From positions 62,001 through 126,000 of the forward strand of contig JACKOX010000002.1 in assembly GCA_024233975.1 (NCBI GenBank): DNA of 64,000 nt. The letters are read 5' to 3'. Positions 18,677 through 27,553 of this stretch are shown piece after piece. Source of the DNA: Rhodanobacteraceae bacterium. GTDB lineage: Bacteria; Pseudomonadota; Gammaproteobacteria; Xanthomonadales; Xanthomonadaceae. Below the pieces are notes generated by a model, which had not been told where the DNA came from, made no database searches, and saw only the letters and a program-made list of their open reading frames with translations. The translations under genes and the position numbers were made by a program. Within the stretch, counting starts at the first letter, position 1, and every line of letters starts with the position of its first letter.

Positions 18677-19636
18677 GTGAGCGCGAACTGGAAGGAACGT
18701 CCGGAGGGTGGCGGCCGTTTCGCCATCTGGCTGATCCGCGCCATTGCGCAGTATGGCGGTCGCGTGCTCAGCCGCCTGCTGCTGTTTCCGATCACCCTGT
18801 ATTTCCTGATCGTGCGCGGTCCCGAACGTCGAGCCTCGCGCGCCTATCTCAGCCGTGTGCTGGGACGTCCGGCTTCGCTGTGGGAAGTCGCGCGGCACAT
18901 CCATTGCTTCGCATCGACCATCCTCGATCGCGTGTTCCTGCTATCCGGCCAGTTCCGTCGCTTCGACATCCAGGTCCACGGTCTCGACATGCTGCACGAG
19001 CAGATGGACAAGGGTCGCGGCGTGCTGCTGTTCGGCTCGCACCACGGAAGCTTCGAGTCGCTGCGCGTGCTCTCGCGCGAGCGGCCCGACGCGCTGGTGC
19101 GCGTGGTGATGGATCGCCAGCAGAACCAGGCCATCACCCAGCTGCTGGAAGCCTTGAGCCCGGACATCGCCGCCACGGTGATCGACGCTGGCCAGGACGG
19201 CAGCGCCATCACGCTGGCGATCAACGACGCCATGCAGCAGAACGCGCTGGTCGGCCTGCTGGTGGATCGCGCGCGGCCTGGCGAGGCGCAGCAGCGCGTA
19301 CCCTTCCTTGGCGAAGAAGCACCGTTTCCCAATGCGCCTTTCCTGATTGCCTCGGCACTCAGGGCGCCGGTGGTGCTGTGCTTCGGTCTGTATCGCGGCG
19401 GTCGCCGCTATGACCTGCATTTCGAACTGTTTGCCGATACCGTGGCGATTCCGCGCGCGCATCGTTATCAGCAGCTGGCGGAACTGCAGGCGCGTTATGC
19501 CGGTCGACTGGAGCACTACGTGCGGCTGGCGCCGTTCAACTGGTTCAATTTCTATGATTTCTGGCAAGGCAATGACCCGACTCCCCGCACTGCTGCTGCC
19601 GTTTCTGGCGGCGACCAGCCAGGCCGCAGCGCCTGA
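18677..19636 (+). CDS. LpxL/HtrB-like acyltransferase
   Basis: The 319-residue protein is of the lipid A lauroyl/myristoyl acyltransferase family. An N-terminal membrane anchor region (RFAIWLIRAIAQYGGR) precedes the catalytic H-x4-E in GSHHGSFESLRV, and LVGLLVDRARPGEAQQRVPFLGEEAPFPNAPFLIA contains the conserved D-R-P and F-G segment. In aryl-polyene clusters such enzymes are thought to attach an acyl chain to the polyene-glycan membrane anchor. I chose GTG 18677 (SANWKERPEGGG); TTG 18668 is an alternative. Its 3' end runs 65 bases into the next gene, a real overlap because both products keep family features there. Confidence 0.88.
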   Translation: MSANWKERPEGGGRFAIWLIRAIAQYGGRVLSRLLLFPITLYFLIVRGPERRASRAYLSRVLGRPASLWEVARHIHCFASTILDRVFLLSGQFRRFDIQVHGLDMLHEQMDKGRGVLLFGSHHGSFESLRVLSRERPDALVRVVMDRQQNQAITQLLEALSPDIAATVIDAGQDGSAITLAINDAMQQNALVGLLVDRARPGEAQQRVPFLGEEAPFPNAPFLIASALRAPVVLCFGLYRGGRRYDLHFELFADTVAIPRAHRYQQLAELQARYAGRLEHYVRLAPFNWFNFYDFWQGNDPTPRTAAAVSGGDQPGRSA

Positions 19637-20210
19637 CGCCGCCACGCTGCTGGCGGCCATCGCGCAGCCGGCGCCGGCATCCACCGGCTTCTTCGAACGC
19701 CGCGAGTCGCCGCTGCTGGCCGAGCCGTTGCTGCTTCGAGGCCTGCTGGAGCAGCCGCGCGCGGGCAGCCTGACCAAGGCGGTCGAGTGGCCGTATGTCG
19801 AGCGCATGAGCATCGTTGACGGCAAGGTCAGCGTCGAACGCGACGGTGAGCGCACGCGCCGCTTCTCGCTGAAGCGCGCGCCGGAACTGGTGGCTATCAA
19901 CGCCGGCTTCGAGGCCATGCTGGATGGCGACGCCGCGGCGCTGCGCGAGTACTTCAGTGTGGACGTCAGCGGCGACGACGCCCAGTGGCGTATCGAACTG
20001 ACGCCGAGCAGCCCGCGCCTGGCGAAGAAGGTCGAGTCGATGGCGCTGCTGGGCTCCGGTAATGACCTGCGCTGCGTGGACCTGATCCAGCAGGGTGGCG
20101 AAACCAGCCGCATGTGGGTGGGTGGAGTTGCCGAGTCCGCCGCCGCCGCGGTCGACAACGATGCGCGCGACGCGCTGTGCGGCGGTTCGCCGGAACACAT
20201 CGATGAGTGA
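19572..20210 (+). CDS. LolA-like outer-membrane lipoprotein carrier of the pigment cluster
   Basis: The protein has 212 residues. A signal peptide (MTRLPALLLPFLAATSQAAA) leads to a LolA-type beta-fold. Visible segments are STGFFERRESPLLAEPLLLRG, a rendering of the LolA F-x-E-x-x-x-x-P-L-x-x-x-G pattern, then VEWPYVERMSI and RIELTPSSPRLAKKVE. There is no lipobox. Aryl-polyene clusters carry a dedicated LolA-like protein and an MMPL exporter; together they probably move the lipid-linked pigment to the outer membrane. It starts inside the 3' end of the acyltransferase gene and its stop overlaps the ATG of the exporter. Confidence 0.84.
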   Translation: MTRLPALLLPFLAATSQAAAPDAATLLAAIAQPAPASTGFFERRESPLLAEPLLLRGLLEQPRAGSLTKAVEWPYVERMSIVDGKVSVERDGERTRRFSLKRAPELVAINAGFEAMLDGDAAALREYFSVDVSGDDAQWRIELTPSSPRLAKKVESMALLGSGNDLRCVDLIQQGGETSRMWVGGVAESAAAAVDNDARDALCGGSPEHIDE

Positions 20211-22566
20211 CGCGCCGCTTGCCGCTTCCGCCGGCCGCCGCTGGCTGCTGGCGCTGCTCTGGGCGCTGGCGCTGGCCCTGCTGGCCGGCTGGGCCGCCAA
20301 GACGCTGAAGGTCAGCGGCGATCTGCGCCTGTTCATGCCGGAGGCGCGCACCGCGGATCAGCGACTGCTGCTGCAGCAACTGGGCGAGGGACCGGGTTCG
20401 CGGCTGTTGCTGATTGCGTTGTCCGGTGCCGAACCGGATGTGCTGGCCGAACGCTCGCGCGGTCTGCGCGAGGCGCTGGCCGACGACGACAGTTTCGTGT
20501 TCGTCGGCAACGGCGAGGATGACCTCGACAGTGTTCCCGATGCGCTGCGCGACTATCGCTACCTGTTGTCGCCCGGACCCAGTGAAGGCAGCTTGTCCGC
20601 CGAGCAGCTCGGCAAGTCGCTGCAGTCGCGCCTGCGCGATCTGGCATCGCCGGCTGCTGGCCTTATCGCGCCATTGATGGCCAGTGATCCGACCCTCGAA
20701 ACCCTGCGCGTGGTCGAGCGCTGGACGCCACCCAGCGAACCCGCGCGCTATGACGGCCTGTGGTTCTCGCCGGATCACCGCGAAGCGCTGCTGGTGGCCG
20801 AAACCCGCGCCGCCGGTTTTGACCCTGCGGGCCAGCAGACGGCGCTGGCCGCCTTGCGTGCCGCCTATGCCGCATTGCCGGATGGCGACCTCGGCCGGCT
20901 GGAGGTCAGCGGTCCGGGCGCCTTTTCCGAGCGCATGGCGGCGCGCACCAGTGGCGAGGCCAGCGTGCTTGGCGGCATCGCCGGAATCGGCTTGCTGCTG
21001 TTGCTGATCCTCGCCTACCGCAGCCTGTCGCTGCCGCTGCTCGGCGCCCTGCCGCTGGCCAGCGGCGCCATCGCCGGTCTTGCCACTTGCACGGCGCTGT
21101 TCGGCGAGGTGCATGGCATCACGCTGGCCTTCGGCTTCACCCTGCTGGGCGTGGCGCAGGATTATCCCGTGCACCTGTTCAGCCATCGTCGTCCCGGCGA
21201 GCGCGGCATCGACACGGCGCGCGCGATCTGGCCGACGCTGGCCGCCGGCGTCGGTTCCAGCTGTCTTGCCTATCTCGTCTTCCTGTTTGCCGGCGTGGAT
21301 GGACTGCGCCAGCTGGCCGCGTTCACCGTGGCCGGCCTGCTGGTGGCTGCGCTCAGCACGCGCTTCCTGCTGCCGGCGCTGCTGCCGGCAGCGAAGCTCG
21401 ACCTTGCCGAAACGCGTCCACCGCACTGGGTGCAGCGTCGCCTGCTGAGTCGCCACCTGCCGCGCTGGACCAGCCTGGCGCTGGCGTTCTTCTGCGTCGC
21501 CATGATCCTGCGCCCGCATGCCTGGTGGCAGGATGATCTCGGCGCGCTCACGCCGGTGCCGAAGCCGCTGATCGATCGTGATCGCGAGCTGCGCAGTGAA
21601 CTCGCCGCGCCCGACGTGCGCTGGCTGCTGGTGCAGCACGGCCAGGACATCGATGCCGTGCTTGGCGCCAGCGAACGGCTGGCATCGCCGCTGGATGCGC
21701 TGGTCAAGGACGGCGCCATCGACAGCTACGACCTTGCCGCCCGCTACCTGCCGTCCACGGCCACCCAGCGCGCACGCCAGCAGGCCTTGCCCGATGCCGA
21801 AACGCTGCGCGCCTCGTTGTCGCAGGCCATGACCGATCTGCCGTTCAAGCCGGGCGCGTTCGACCCCTTCCTCGATTCGGTGCAGCGCGCCCGATCCCTG
21901 CCACCGCTGCAGCCAGCGGATCTCGCCGACACGCCGCTGGCTTTGCGCATCGATGGCCTGCTGCACGTTCCCGACAGCGCCGGCGATGACGCGCTGGCGC
22001 TGATATCGCTGAGTGGCGTGCATGATCCGCAGGCGCTCGCCGCTTTTGCCGAACAGCACGAAGGCCTGATGCTGCTGGATCTCAAGGCGACGGCCGAATC
22101 GCTGGCTTCGGCCTGGCGCGGCCGCGTGCTCACCATGATGGCGCTGGCCGGCCTGCTGCTGGCCGCAGGCGTCACCCTGGCGCTGCGTTCCTTCCGCCGG
22201 GCCGGCCGCGTGTTGTTGCCGGTGACGCTGGGCACGGCGCTGATCGTGGCCTTGCTGCATGCGGCGGCGGTGCCGTTCAACCTGTTCCATCTGGTGTCGA
22301 TGGTGCTCGCGGCTGGCCTTGGCATGGACTACGCGCTGTTCTTCGAGCGCGCCGAATCCGATGCCGCCGACCAGCGACGCACCCTGCATTCGCTGATGGT
22401 CTGCGCCGCTTCCACGCTGCTGGTATTCGCACTGCTGGGCAGCTCGCAGATTCCGGTGCTGCGCGCCATTGGCTCCACGGTGGCGCTTGGCGTGGTGCTG
22501 CACTTCGTGCTGGCCGCGCTGCTGGCGGCACGACCCGCGCTGGCGGAGGCGCCGCGACATGGCTGA
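20203..22566 (+). CDS. MMPL/RND-family exporter of the aryl-polyene cluster
   Basis: The 787-residue protein consists of two repeats. Each has a leading membrane helix (RRWLLALLWALALALLAGW, and later WTSLALAFFCVAM), a large periplasmic loop, and a bundle of about five helices. The first bundle contains GVAQDYPVHLFSHRRP and the second GLGMDYALFFERAESD, the paired D-Y motifs of proton relays in MMPL transporters. It belongs to the MMPL group present in aryl-polyene (ApeM-type) and xanthomonadin clusters, and should export or flip the finished lipid-pigment. Start ATG 20203 overlaps the lolA-like stop. It is coupled to the downstream dehydratase by an 8-base overlap. Confidence 0.92.
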   Translation: MSDAPLAASAGRRWLLALLWALALALLAGWAAKTLKVSGDLRLFMPEARTADQRLLLQQLGEGPGSRLLLIALSGAEPDVLAERSRGLREALADDDSFVFVGNGEDDLDSVPDALRDYRYLLSPGPSEGSLSAEQLGKSLQSRLRDLASPAAGLIAPLMASDPTLETLRVVERWTPPSEPARYDGLWFSPDHREALLVAETRAAGFDPAGQQTALAALRAAYAALPDGDLGRLEVSGPGAFSERMAARTSGEASVLGGIAGIGLLLLLILAYRSLSLPLLGALPLASGAIAGLATCTALFGEVHGITLAFGFTLLGVAQDYPVHLFSHRRPGERGIDTARAIWPTLAAGVGSSCLAYLVFLFAGVDGLRQLAAFTVAGLLVAALSTRFLLPALLPAAKLDLAETRPPHWVQRRLLSRHLPRWTSLALAFFCVAMILRPHAWWQDDLGALTPVPKPLIDRDRELRSELAAPDVRWLLVQHGQDIDAVLGASERLASPLDALVKDGAIDSYDLAARYLPSTATQRARQQALPDAETLRASLSQAMTDLPFKPGAFDPFLDSVQRARSLPPLQPADLADTPLALRIDGLLHVPDSAGDDALALISLSGVHDPQALAAFAEQHEGLMLLDLKATAESLASAWRGRVLTMMALAGLLLAAGVTLALRSFRRAGRVLLPVTLGTALIVALLHAAAVPFNLFHLVSMVLAAGLGMDYALFFERAESDAADQRRTLHSLMVCAASTLLVFALLGSSQIPVLRAIGSTVALGVVLHFVLAALLAARPALAEAPRHG

Positions 22567-23026
22567 GGCGCCGGTCAATCGCGAGACGCTGATGGCGCTG
22601 ATTCCGCACCAGGGCGGCATGTGCCTGCTCGACGAGGTGATCGAATGGGATGCGCGACGCATCCATGCGCGCAGCTGGACGCACCAGCGCGAGGACAATC
22701 CGCTGCGTCGCGATGACCAGCTGTCCGCGGTGCATCTGTGCGAATACGGCGCGCAGGCGATGGCCGTACATGGCGGTCTGCTGGCGCGCGAAGAAGGCGG
22801 CCAGGCGCGACCGGGCATGCTGGTGTCGCTGCGTGGCGTAGAACTGCATGTTGACCATATCGACGACCTGCCGGTGGCGCTGGATGTGCGCGCCTCGGTG
22901 TTGCTCAACAGCGAGAGCGGCTGGCAGTACGAATTCCGCATCGAACATGCCGGCCGCAAGCTGGCCAGCGGTCGCGCCGCGGTGATGCTGCAACCGGTCG
23001 CGCCACCTGCCGAGGAGAATCCATGA
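22559..23026 (+). CDS. 3-hydroxyacyl-ACP dehydratase, ApeP-type hotdog
   Basis: The 155-residue protein has the segment LIPHQGGMCLLDEVIEWD, the H-x-G-x-M-x-L-L/I-D pattern of FabA/FabZ hotdog dehydratases, followed by HLCEYGAQAMAVHGGLLA, where the glutamate and alanine-rich helix is conserved in the ApeP subfamily. It is likely to work with the smaller dehydratase at 18349 on polyene intermediates. Start ATG 22559 overlaps the end of the exporter gene, and its stop overlaps the reductase ATG at 23023. Confidence 0.87.
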   Translation: MAEAPVNRETLMALIPHQGGMCLLDEVIEWDARRIHARSWTHQREDNPLRRDDQLSAVHLCEYGAQAMAVHGGLLAREEGGQARPGMLVSLRGVELHVDHIDDLPVALDVRASVLLNSESGWQYEFRIEHAGRKLASGRAAVMLQPVAPPAEENP

Positions 23027-23748
23027 GCAATACGATGCGACGCGCGCTGGTGACCGGTGGCAGCGGCGATCTGGGCGGCGTGATCTGTCGCGCCCTGCAT
23101 GCCGCCGGCTGCCATGTCATCGTCCACGCCAATCGCGGTATCGAACGCGCCGAAGCCCTGGTCGCCGATCTCGGTGATCGTGCGACCGCCGTGGCTTTCG
23201 ATGTGTCCGACGCCGAGGCCAGCCGTACGGCGACGGAAGTCCTGCTGGCCGATGGCCCGATCCAGATCGTGGTCAACAACGCCGGCATCCACGACGACGC
23301 GCCGATGGCCGGCATGAGCCACGCGCAATGGCAGCGGGTGATCGACGTGTCGCTGCACGGCTTCTTCAACGTGACACAACCGTTATTGCTGCCGATGGCG
23401 CGCACGCGCTGGGGACGGGTGATCAGCGTGTCGTCAGTGGCAGCGATGCTCGGTAACCGCGGTCAGACCAACTATGCCGCCGCCAAGGCCGGCCTGCATG
23501 GCGCCACGCTGTCGCTGGCGCGCGAAATGGCCAGTCGCGGCATTACCGCGAATGTCGTCGCGCCCGGCGTGGTCGAAGGCGCGATGGCCGAAGAGGCCTT
23601 CCCGCCCGAGCGAATCAAGGCCATGGTGCCGGCCGGCCGCGCCGGTCGTCCCGAAGAGATCGCGGCTGTTGTCGCCTTCCTCGCCTCCGATGCCGCCAGC
23701 TACGTCAACGGGCAGATCATTGGCGTCAATGGCGGCATGGTCGGTTGA
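23023..23748 (+). CDS. fabG: 3-oxoacyl-ACP reductase, FabG-like (SDR)
   Basis: The 241-residue short-chain dehydrogenase has the cofactor loop TGGSGDLGG, NNAG in VVNNAGIHDD, catalytic S-Y-K in SVSSVAAMLGNRGQTNYAAAK, and the FabG C-terminus FLASDAASYVNGQIIGVNGGM. The family reduces 3-oxoacyl-ACP with NADPH. In this operon it performs the keto reduction step of polyene chain extension. It is the last gene of the tightly coupled 17397-23748 operon. A free-standing protein gene begins 44 bases further on. Confidence 0.93.
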   Translation: MSNTMRRALVTGGSGDLGGVICRALHAAGCHVIVHANRGIERAEALVADLGDRATAVAFDVSDAEASRTATEVLLADGPIQIVVNNAGIHDDAPMAGMSHAQWQRVIDVSLHGFFNVTQPLLLPMARTRWGRVISVSSVAAMLGNRGQTNYAAAKAGLHGATLSLAREMASRGITANVVAPGVVEGAMAEEAFPPERIKAMVPAGRAGRPEEIAAVVAFLASDAASYVNGQIIGVNGGMVG

Positions 23749-23791
23749 ATCACCCCATGCACCGCTGTTTTCAACAACCACAAGGAAATTG

Positions 23792-24301
23792 ATGAATCAC
23801 TCCATTCGATTGGCTCTGCTTGCCTGCGGCTTTGCCGTTGCCACCACGGTTTCCGCCGAAACCGTCCGCATGCAGCGCAGCACGCCGTATGCCGACAGCT
23901 CGCACGTCGCGCGCAAGATTCGCAAGGAATGCACCGACTACCAGGAAAAGTTTTCCGCCTACGCCGAAGAGTTCGGCCGCAAGATGGGCGTGGATATCCA
24001 GCGTGTCGATCAGGTTGATCCCAGTGACGGCGGTGCGGTGCTGGTGGTGGAGATCACCGAGGCGGTGAGCCAGGGCAATGCCTTCATCGGCCATCGCAAG
24101 TTCAGCGAGATCGAAGGCACGCTGTATCGCGACGGTGAAAAAGTGGCCAGCTTCGTTGGCGCGCGCAATTCCATGGGCGGCGCGTTTGCCGGCTACAAGG
24201 GTTCCTGCTCGGTGCTGGGTCGTACGGCCAAGGCACTGGGCAAGGACATCGCCGAGTGGCTGACCAGCCCCGAAGACGGCGACGAATTGGGCGACTACTG
24301 A
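23792..24301 (+). CDS. Small secreted protein of unknown function
   Basis: The 169-residue protein has a signal peptide (RLALLACGFAVATTVSA-ETVRM) and a mature part of about 145 residues: KECTDYQEKFSAYAEEFG, then GGAVLVVEITEAVSQGNAFIGHRK and MGGAFAGYKGSCSVLGRTAKALGKDIAEWL. Two cysteines are present in the mature part. The pattern resembles DUF4410-type small periplasmic proteins, but I do not claim membership. AAGGA lies eight bases before the ATG. It may be the end of the pigment operon or a separate gene, and it converges with a seven-base overlap on the halogenase-like gene. Confidence 0.72.
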   Translation: MNHSIRLALLACGFAVATTVSAETVRMQRSTPYADSSHVARKIRKECTDYQEKFSAYAEEFGRKMGVDIQRVDQVDPSDGGAVLVVEITEAVSQGNAFIGHRKFSEIEGTLYRDGEKVASFVGARNSMGGAFAGYKGSCSVLGRTAKALGKDIAEWLTSPEDGDELGDY

Positions 24302-25944
24302 TCGAGCAGGGCGGGATCGCCGACGGCGGTTCCGCCCTGCGCATCGTGCCAGTGCATGGGAAGCAGTGGCACGTGGTTCGTGCCGCTGTCCGGCAATCGA
24401 ATGGCTGATGCGTCGATATCCGGATGCCGCGCCACGGCGAGATCACGCAGCTCACGCGCCAATTGCCGCAGGCGTTCGAGGTTGTCGCGCAGGCGCTGAC
24501 GGAAGGCGCTGTCGTCGAGTTCGTCCTTCAGGCCACGGTTGAGCTCGGCGAACCAGTCCACGCTGGCCTGGTCGAGGAATTCACGGTCGAAGCGGGTGTC
24601 CGCGTTCGGTACGCCGTTGCGGTGTCCCCAGTCGGCGAACATCGCCTGCAGCGCGTCGTTCAGCGCGCGCGCTTCGGCCAGCTCAGGCTTCAGGCGCGAC
24701 AGGGTGGTCAGGTCGCCGATGCGTCCGGCGAAGAACAGCGCCGCCAGCACGCCCCAATAGTAGCTGTAGTCCCACAGCACCTTCAGCGGCAGCACCTCGG
24801 CGTCGCCGAACAGGTGGTACTGGCCGCGGTACATGGCCAGCGTGCTGTCGTAGAAGCTGAGGAACAGCTGCTCGTACACGGCGGCGTAAGGTTCCCAGGC
24901 TTCACCGGCGAGGTCCTTGCCGATCAGCGTGGCGATGTAGGTGTTGCTGATGCCGATGAAGTCGCTGCCCGGCGAATAGAACGGGTCGAGGAAGGCACCG
25001 GCCTCGCCGGTCAGCGCCCAGCGTTGTGGCGAGAACAGCTGCTTGCAGCCGTAGCTGAAGTGCTTGAAGAAGGCGAAATCCTGGAGGCCGTCGCGATGGT
25101 GTTCCAGCGCCTGATGCAGACGCGGCTGGTGCTGGCGGAACCACTCCATGGCGAGATCGAAGGATTTCATGCCGTCGATCGGATGCGCCTCGGCATCGCA
25201 GACGATGCCGACGGAATGCGAACCGGACGACAGCGGAATCAGCCACACCCAGTAGCCCGGCCCGACCAGATGGTTGGTCGAACGCCAGCGCTCCGGCGGC
25301 ATGCAGCGCGCCTTCCAGCTTTCGTCCTCGCTCCAGTCGTGCGGGTCGAGTCGTGCGTTGATGCGGAACCAGGCCGAATTGGCGTGGTGGCCGTTGTCGG
25401 TTTTGAGATCACGCTGGCGGCGGATCAGACCAGCGCGACCGCTGGCGTCGACCACCCAGCGCGCATCCCGCGCGAGGCGTTCGCCGTCGCGCTCGTATTC
25501 GACGCGATGGACTTCGCCGGTCTCGCTGAGGTCGATGCGCTTCACGGACGCGCCGTCGATCAGCTCGATACCTTGGTCGCGAACCCGCTGCGTCAGGAAA
25601 TTCTCGAAGCGGCCTCGGTCGATCTGCCAGCTCCCCGTTGGCAACGCCTCGCTGGCGCCCAGTTCGGCGCAGCGGTCGAGGTCGTGGCGCGCATCGGAGA
25701 AGAAAAAGCGGAAGCCGAACTTGACGATCTGCTGCGCATCGAGGTGCTCGCGCAGGCCGAGCACGTTGGCGAAGTAATGGCCGGCCAGTTCGACCGTGGA
25801 TTCGCCGATCTTGAACGCGGCTTCGGGCGCTTCGCCGCGACGACGTTCCAGCACGGTGATCGGCAGCTCCGGATGGTTCTTGCGCAGCTGCAGCGCCAGC
25901 GTCAGGCCAGCGAGGCCACCGCCGAGGATCAGTACGTCGCTCAT
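24295..25944 (-). CDS. Second flavin-dependent halogenase-like protein
   Basis: The 549-residue protein starts from ATG 25944. The FAD motif is LILGGGLAGLTLALQL; IGESTVELAGHYFANVLGL is followed by QQIVKFGFRFFF, with a lysine at the expected position. The W-x-W-x-I-P signature is in GYWVWLIPLSSG, and GEAGAFLDPFYSPGSDFIG follows. This is the tryptophan-halogenase-like flavoprotein family also seen in aryl-polyene clusters. Length is larger than the first copy (450 residues) because of a helical C-terminal extension of about 130 residues. The open frame continues to 26820 through the glycosyltransferase gene in another frame; I reject that as a fusion because a perfect ATG and FAD motif start at 25944. 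It overlaps the GT2 gene by four bases (ATGA). Confidence 0.84.
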   Translation of the reverse strand: MSDVLILGGGLAGLTLALQLRKNHPELPITVLERRRGEAPEAAFKIGESTVELAGHYFANVLGLREHLDAQQIVKFGFRFFFSDARHDLDRCAELGASEALPTGSWQIDRGRFENFLTQRVRDQGIELIDGASVKRIDLSETGEVHRVEYERDGERLARDARWVVDASGRAGLIRRQRDLKTDNGHHANSAWFRINARLDPHDWSEDESWKARCMPPERWRSTNHLVGPGYWVWLIPLSSGSHSVGIVCDAEAHPIDGMKSFDLAMEWFRQHQPRLHQALEHHRDGLQDFAFFKHFSYGCKQLFSPQRWALTGEAGAFLDPFYSPGSDFIGISNTYIATLIGKDLAGEAWEPYAAVYEQLFLSFYDSTLAMYRGQYHLFGDAEVLPLKVLWDYSYYWGVLAALFFAGRIGDLTTLSRLKPELAEARALNDALQAMFADWGHRNGVPNADTRFDREFLDQASVDWFAELNRGLKDELDDSAFRQRLRDNLERLRQLARELRDLAVARHPDIDASAIRLPDSGTNHVPLLPMHWHDAQGGTAVGDPALLDQ

Positions 25945-26744
25945 GAACGGTTTTCGGCGAGCTCGCTGCCGGCGTCGGTCATGTCCGGGTTGTGGATCAG
26001 CGCCCGGCTGCGACGCGCTTCGATGTAGCGCGGAATCACGCGCCCGTGCGTCCACACGCGGCCCACCACGTGCGAGGTGATGCGGTAGAGGTCGGTCAGC
26101 GGGCGGAAGTGGCTGCGGCGTAGCTGCCCGGCCAGGCCGTCGCCGGCATAGCGCGATTCGATCGGTACCGACACCACGCGGGTGCCAAGCCGGCGCGCGG
26201 CCTGGATCAGGATATCGGCCTCGAACACGAAGCCCTCGCCGGCGACATCGGCCAGCTCGCAGACCGCGCGCGGGTAGTAGCGCTGGCCGCTCTGCGTGTC
26301 GGCGACGCGATAGCCGGTGGCCCAGGCGATGCCCCAGTCGCCGAACTCGTTGGCGAGTCGACGATGGATCGGCTGCTGTGCGCGCTTCTTCAGGCGCGCG
26401 CCGACCACGATGTGCTGCGGATATTCGCGGGCGGCGGCGAGCAGGCGCGGGATGTCGTCCGCCAGGTGCTGGCCATCGCCGTCCATGGTCAGCACGCCGT
26501 CGACGTCCTGGTTGAGTGCGGCACGGAAGCCGGTGCGCAGGCCTTCGCCCTTGCCCTGCCGCGTCTCGTGCTGGATCACGGTGACCGGCAGGTCGGCGAT
26601 GCGTTCCAGCGTGGCGTCGGTGGAGCCGTCGTCGACCAGGATCACGCGCGGGCAGTGTTTGAGTGCGCTTTCGACCACCTCGCGGATGCGCAGCTCCTCG
26701 TTCAGTGCCGGGATCAGCACGGCGATGCGCGATGCCGTGCTCAT
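25941..26744 (-). CDS. GT2 family glycosyltransferase (polyprenyl-phosphate type)
   Basis: The 267-residue protein has IAVLIPALNEELRIREVVESAL, LVDDGSTD, GKGEGLRTGFRAAL, DGVLTMDGDGQH with the metal-binding D-x-D, and IPIES-type RVVSVPIESRY. This is the DPM1/DPG synthase-like GT2 fold without a C-terminal membrane domain. Similar enzymes occur in xanthomonadin and aryl-polyene clusters and could add a sugar to the pigment or a lipid carrier. It is coupled by ATGA overlaps to both neighbours: the ketosynthase-like chain-length factor upstream and the halogenase-like gene downstream. Confidence 0.86.
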   Translation of the reverse strand: MSTASRIAVLIPALNEELRIREVVESALKHCPRVILVDDGSTDATLERIADLPVTVIQHETRQGKGEGLRTGFRAALNQDVDGVLTMDGDGQHLADDIPRLLAAAREYPQHIVVGARLKKRAQQPIHRRLANEFGDWGIAWATGYRVADTQSGQRYYPRAVCELADVAGEGFVFEADILIQAARRLGTRVVSVPIESRYAGDGLAGQLRRSHFRPLTDLYRITSHVVGRVWTHGRVIPRYIEARRSRALIHNPDMTDAGSELAENRS

Positions 26745-27553
26745 GCGCCGATACCGACCTTGAGCACGGTGTCGCGGCCAGCGGGCAGCAGGCAGCAGTC
26801 GCGGCCGGTGGCGATGGCATCGAGCAGTTTCAGTGCCGGCGCCATGGCGTTGCCGGATAGCGCGGTTTCGAGACGACCGCTACCGTTGCCGTCATCGGCG
26901 CCCTTGCCCAGCTGCAGCGCAAGGCGCAGGTTGTTGCCCGTCGCGCTGTGCGCCGACAGCACCAGTCCGAGGCCGAGCAGGCCTTCGCTTTGCGACATCG
27001 TGCCCAGCGGGCCGGTGGATGGGCCGTCGTAGGCGACCAGCAGTACCTGCGGTGCGCCGGCGGCCAGCTGCAGCGCGGCCTCGATCAACCCCTGCGCCAG
27101 CGTGGCGCGATGCGCCGAGATTGCCGTGGTAGCCGCATGGCAGCCGCAGCCGATGGTCCAGTAGCCGGCGGCGGCGTTGTGCACGGAGTTGTGGAACTTG
27201 GTCGGCGACAGGTCAGCCGGCGAGTCCGCCAGCGTTGCGCACATGTAGTCGGTGATGGCGAGGTCGCCATGCGTCGACGCGAAGATCGACGGCAGCGCCT
27301 TGGGATCGGCACCGGCATCGGCGCAGGCGGCCTGAGCCACCTGCAGCGCCAGCAATACCGTGTCGGGTGCGCGACGACGCTCGTTGGCCGGCAGCAGGTC
27401 GGGCGCCGGGCGACGCGGCGTGCCCTCGACCAGCTCCGCTTCGCCACGCGCGAAGGCTCGCATCGCAGGCCAGTCGGGCAGGCCGCTGGCCCAGGTGGCG
27501 ATGCCGTCGATATGCAGTCGGAAGTTGGGCGACATGACGTTCGGCGAACTCAT
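26741..27553 (-). CDS. Beta-ketoacyl synthase chain-length factor
   Basis: The 270-residue protein is of the beta-ketoacyl synthase N-terminal-like, chain-length-factor family (PF13723). It shows SIFASTHGDLAITDYM, SPTKFHNSVHNAAAGYWTIGCG, then AAGAPQVLLVAYDGP. It has the thiolase-like fold but is shorter than true ketosynthases and lacks the TACSSS nucleophile seen in the neighbouring gene. It is expected to pair with the ketosynthase as a heterodimer that sets polyene length. ATGA overlaps join it to the ketosynthase and to GT2. Confidence 0.86.
   Translation of the reverse strand: MSSPNVMSPNFRLHIDGIATWASGLPDWPAMRAFARGEAELVEGTPRRPAPDLLPANERRRAPDTVLLALQVAQAACADAGADPKALPSIFASTHGDLAITDYMCATLADSPADLSPTKFHNSVHNAAAGYWTIGCGCHAATTAISAHRATLAQGLIEAALQLAAGAPQVLLVAYDGPSTGPLGTMSQSEGLLGLGLVLSAHSATGNNLRLALQLGKGADDGNGSGRLETALSGNAMAPALKLLDAIATGRDCCLLPAGRDTVLKVGIGA

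Noticed and set aside
19966..23379. 1137-codon open frame on the minus strand
   Set aside because: Entirely antisense to the exporter, dehydratase and reductase genes, rich in Q/R/H low-complexity text; a GC-skew shadow.
24295..26820. 841-residue fusion of a basic N-terminal part and a flavoprotein
   Set aside because: The first 290 codons are the glycosyltransferase gene read out of frame; a perfect ATG and FAD motif start at 25944.
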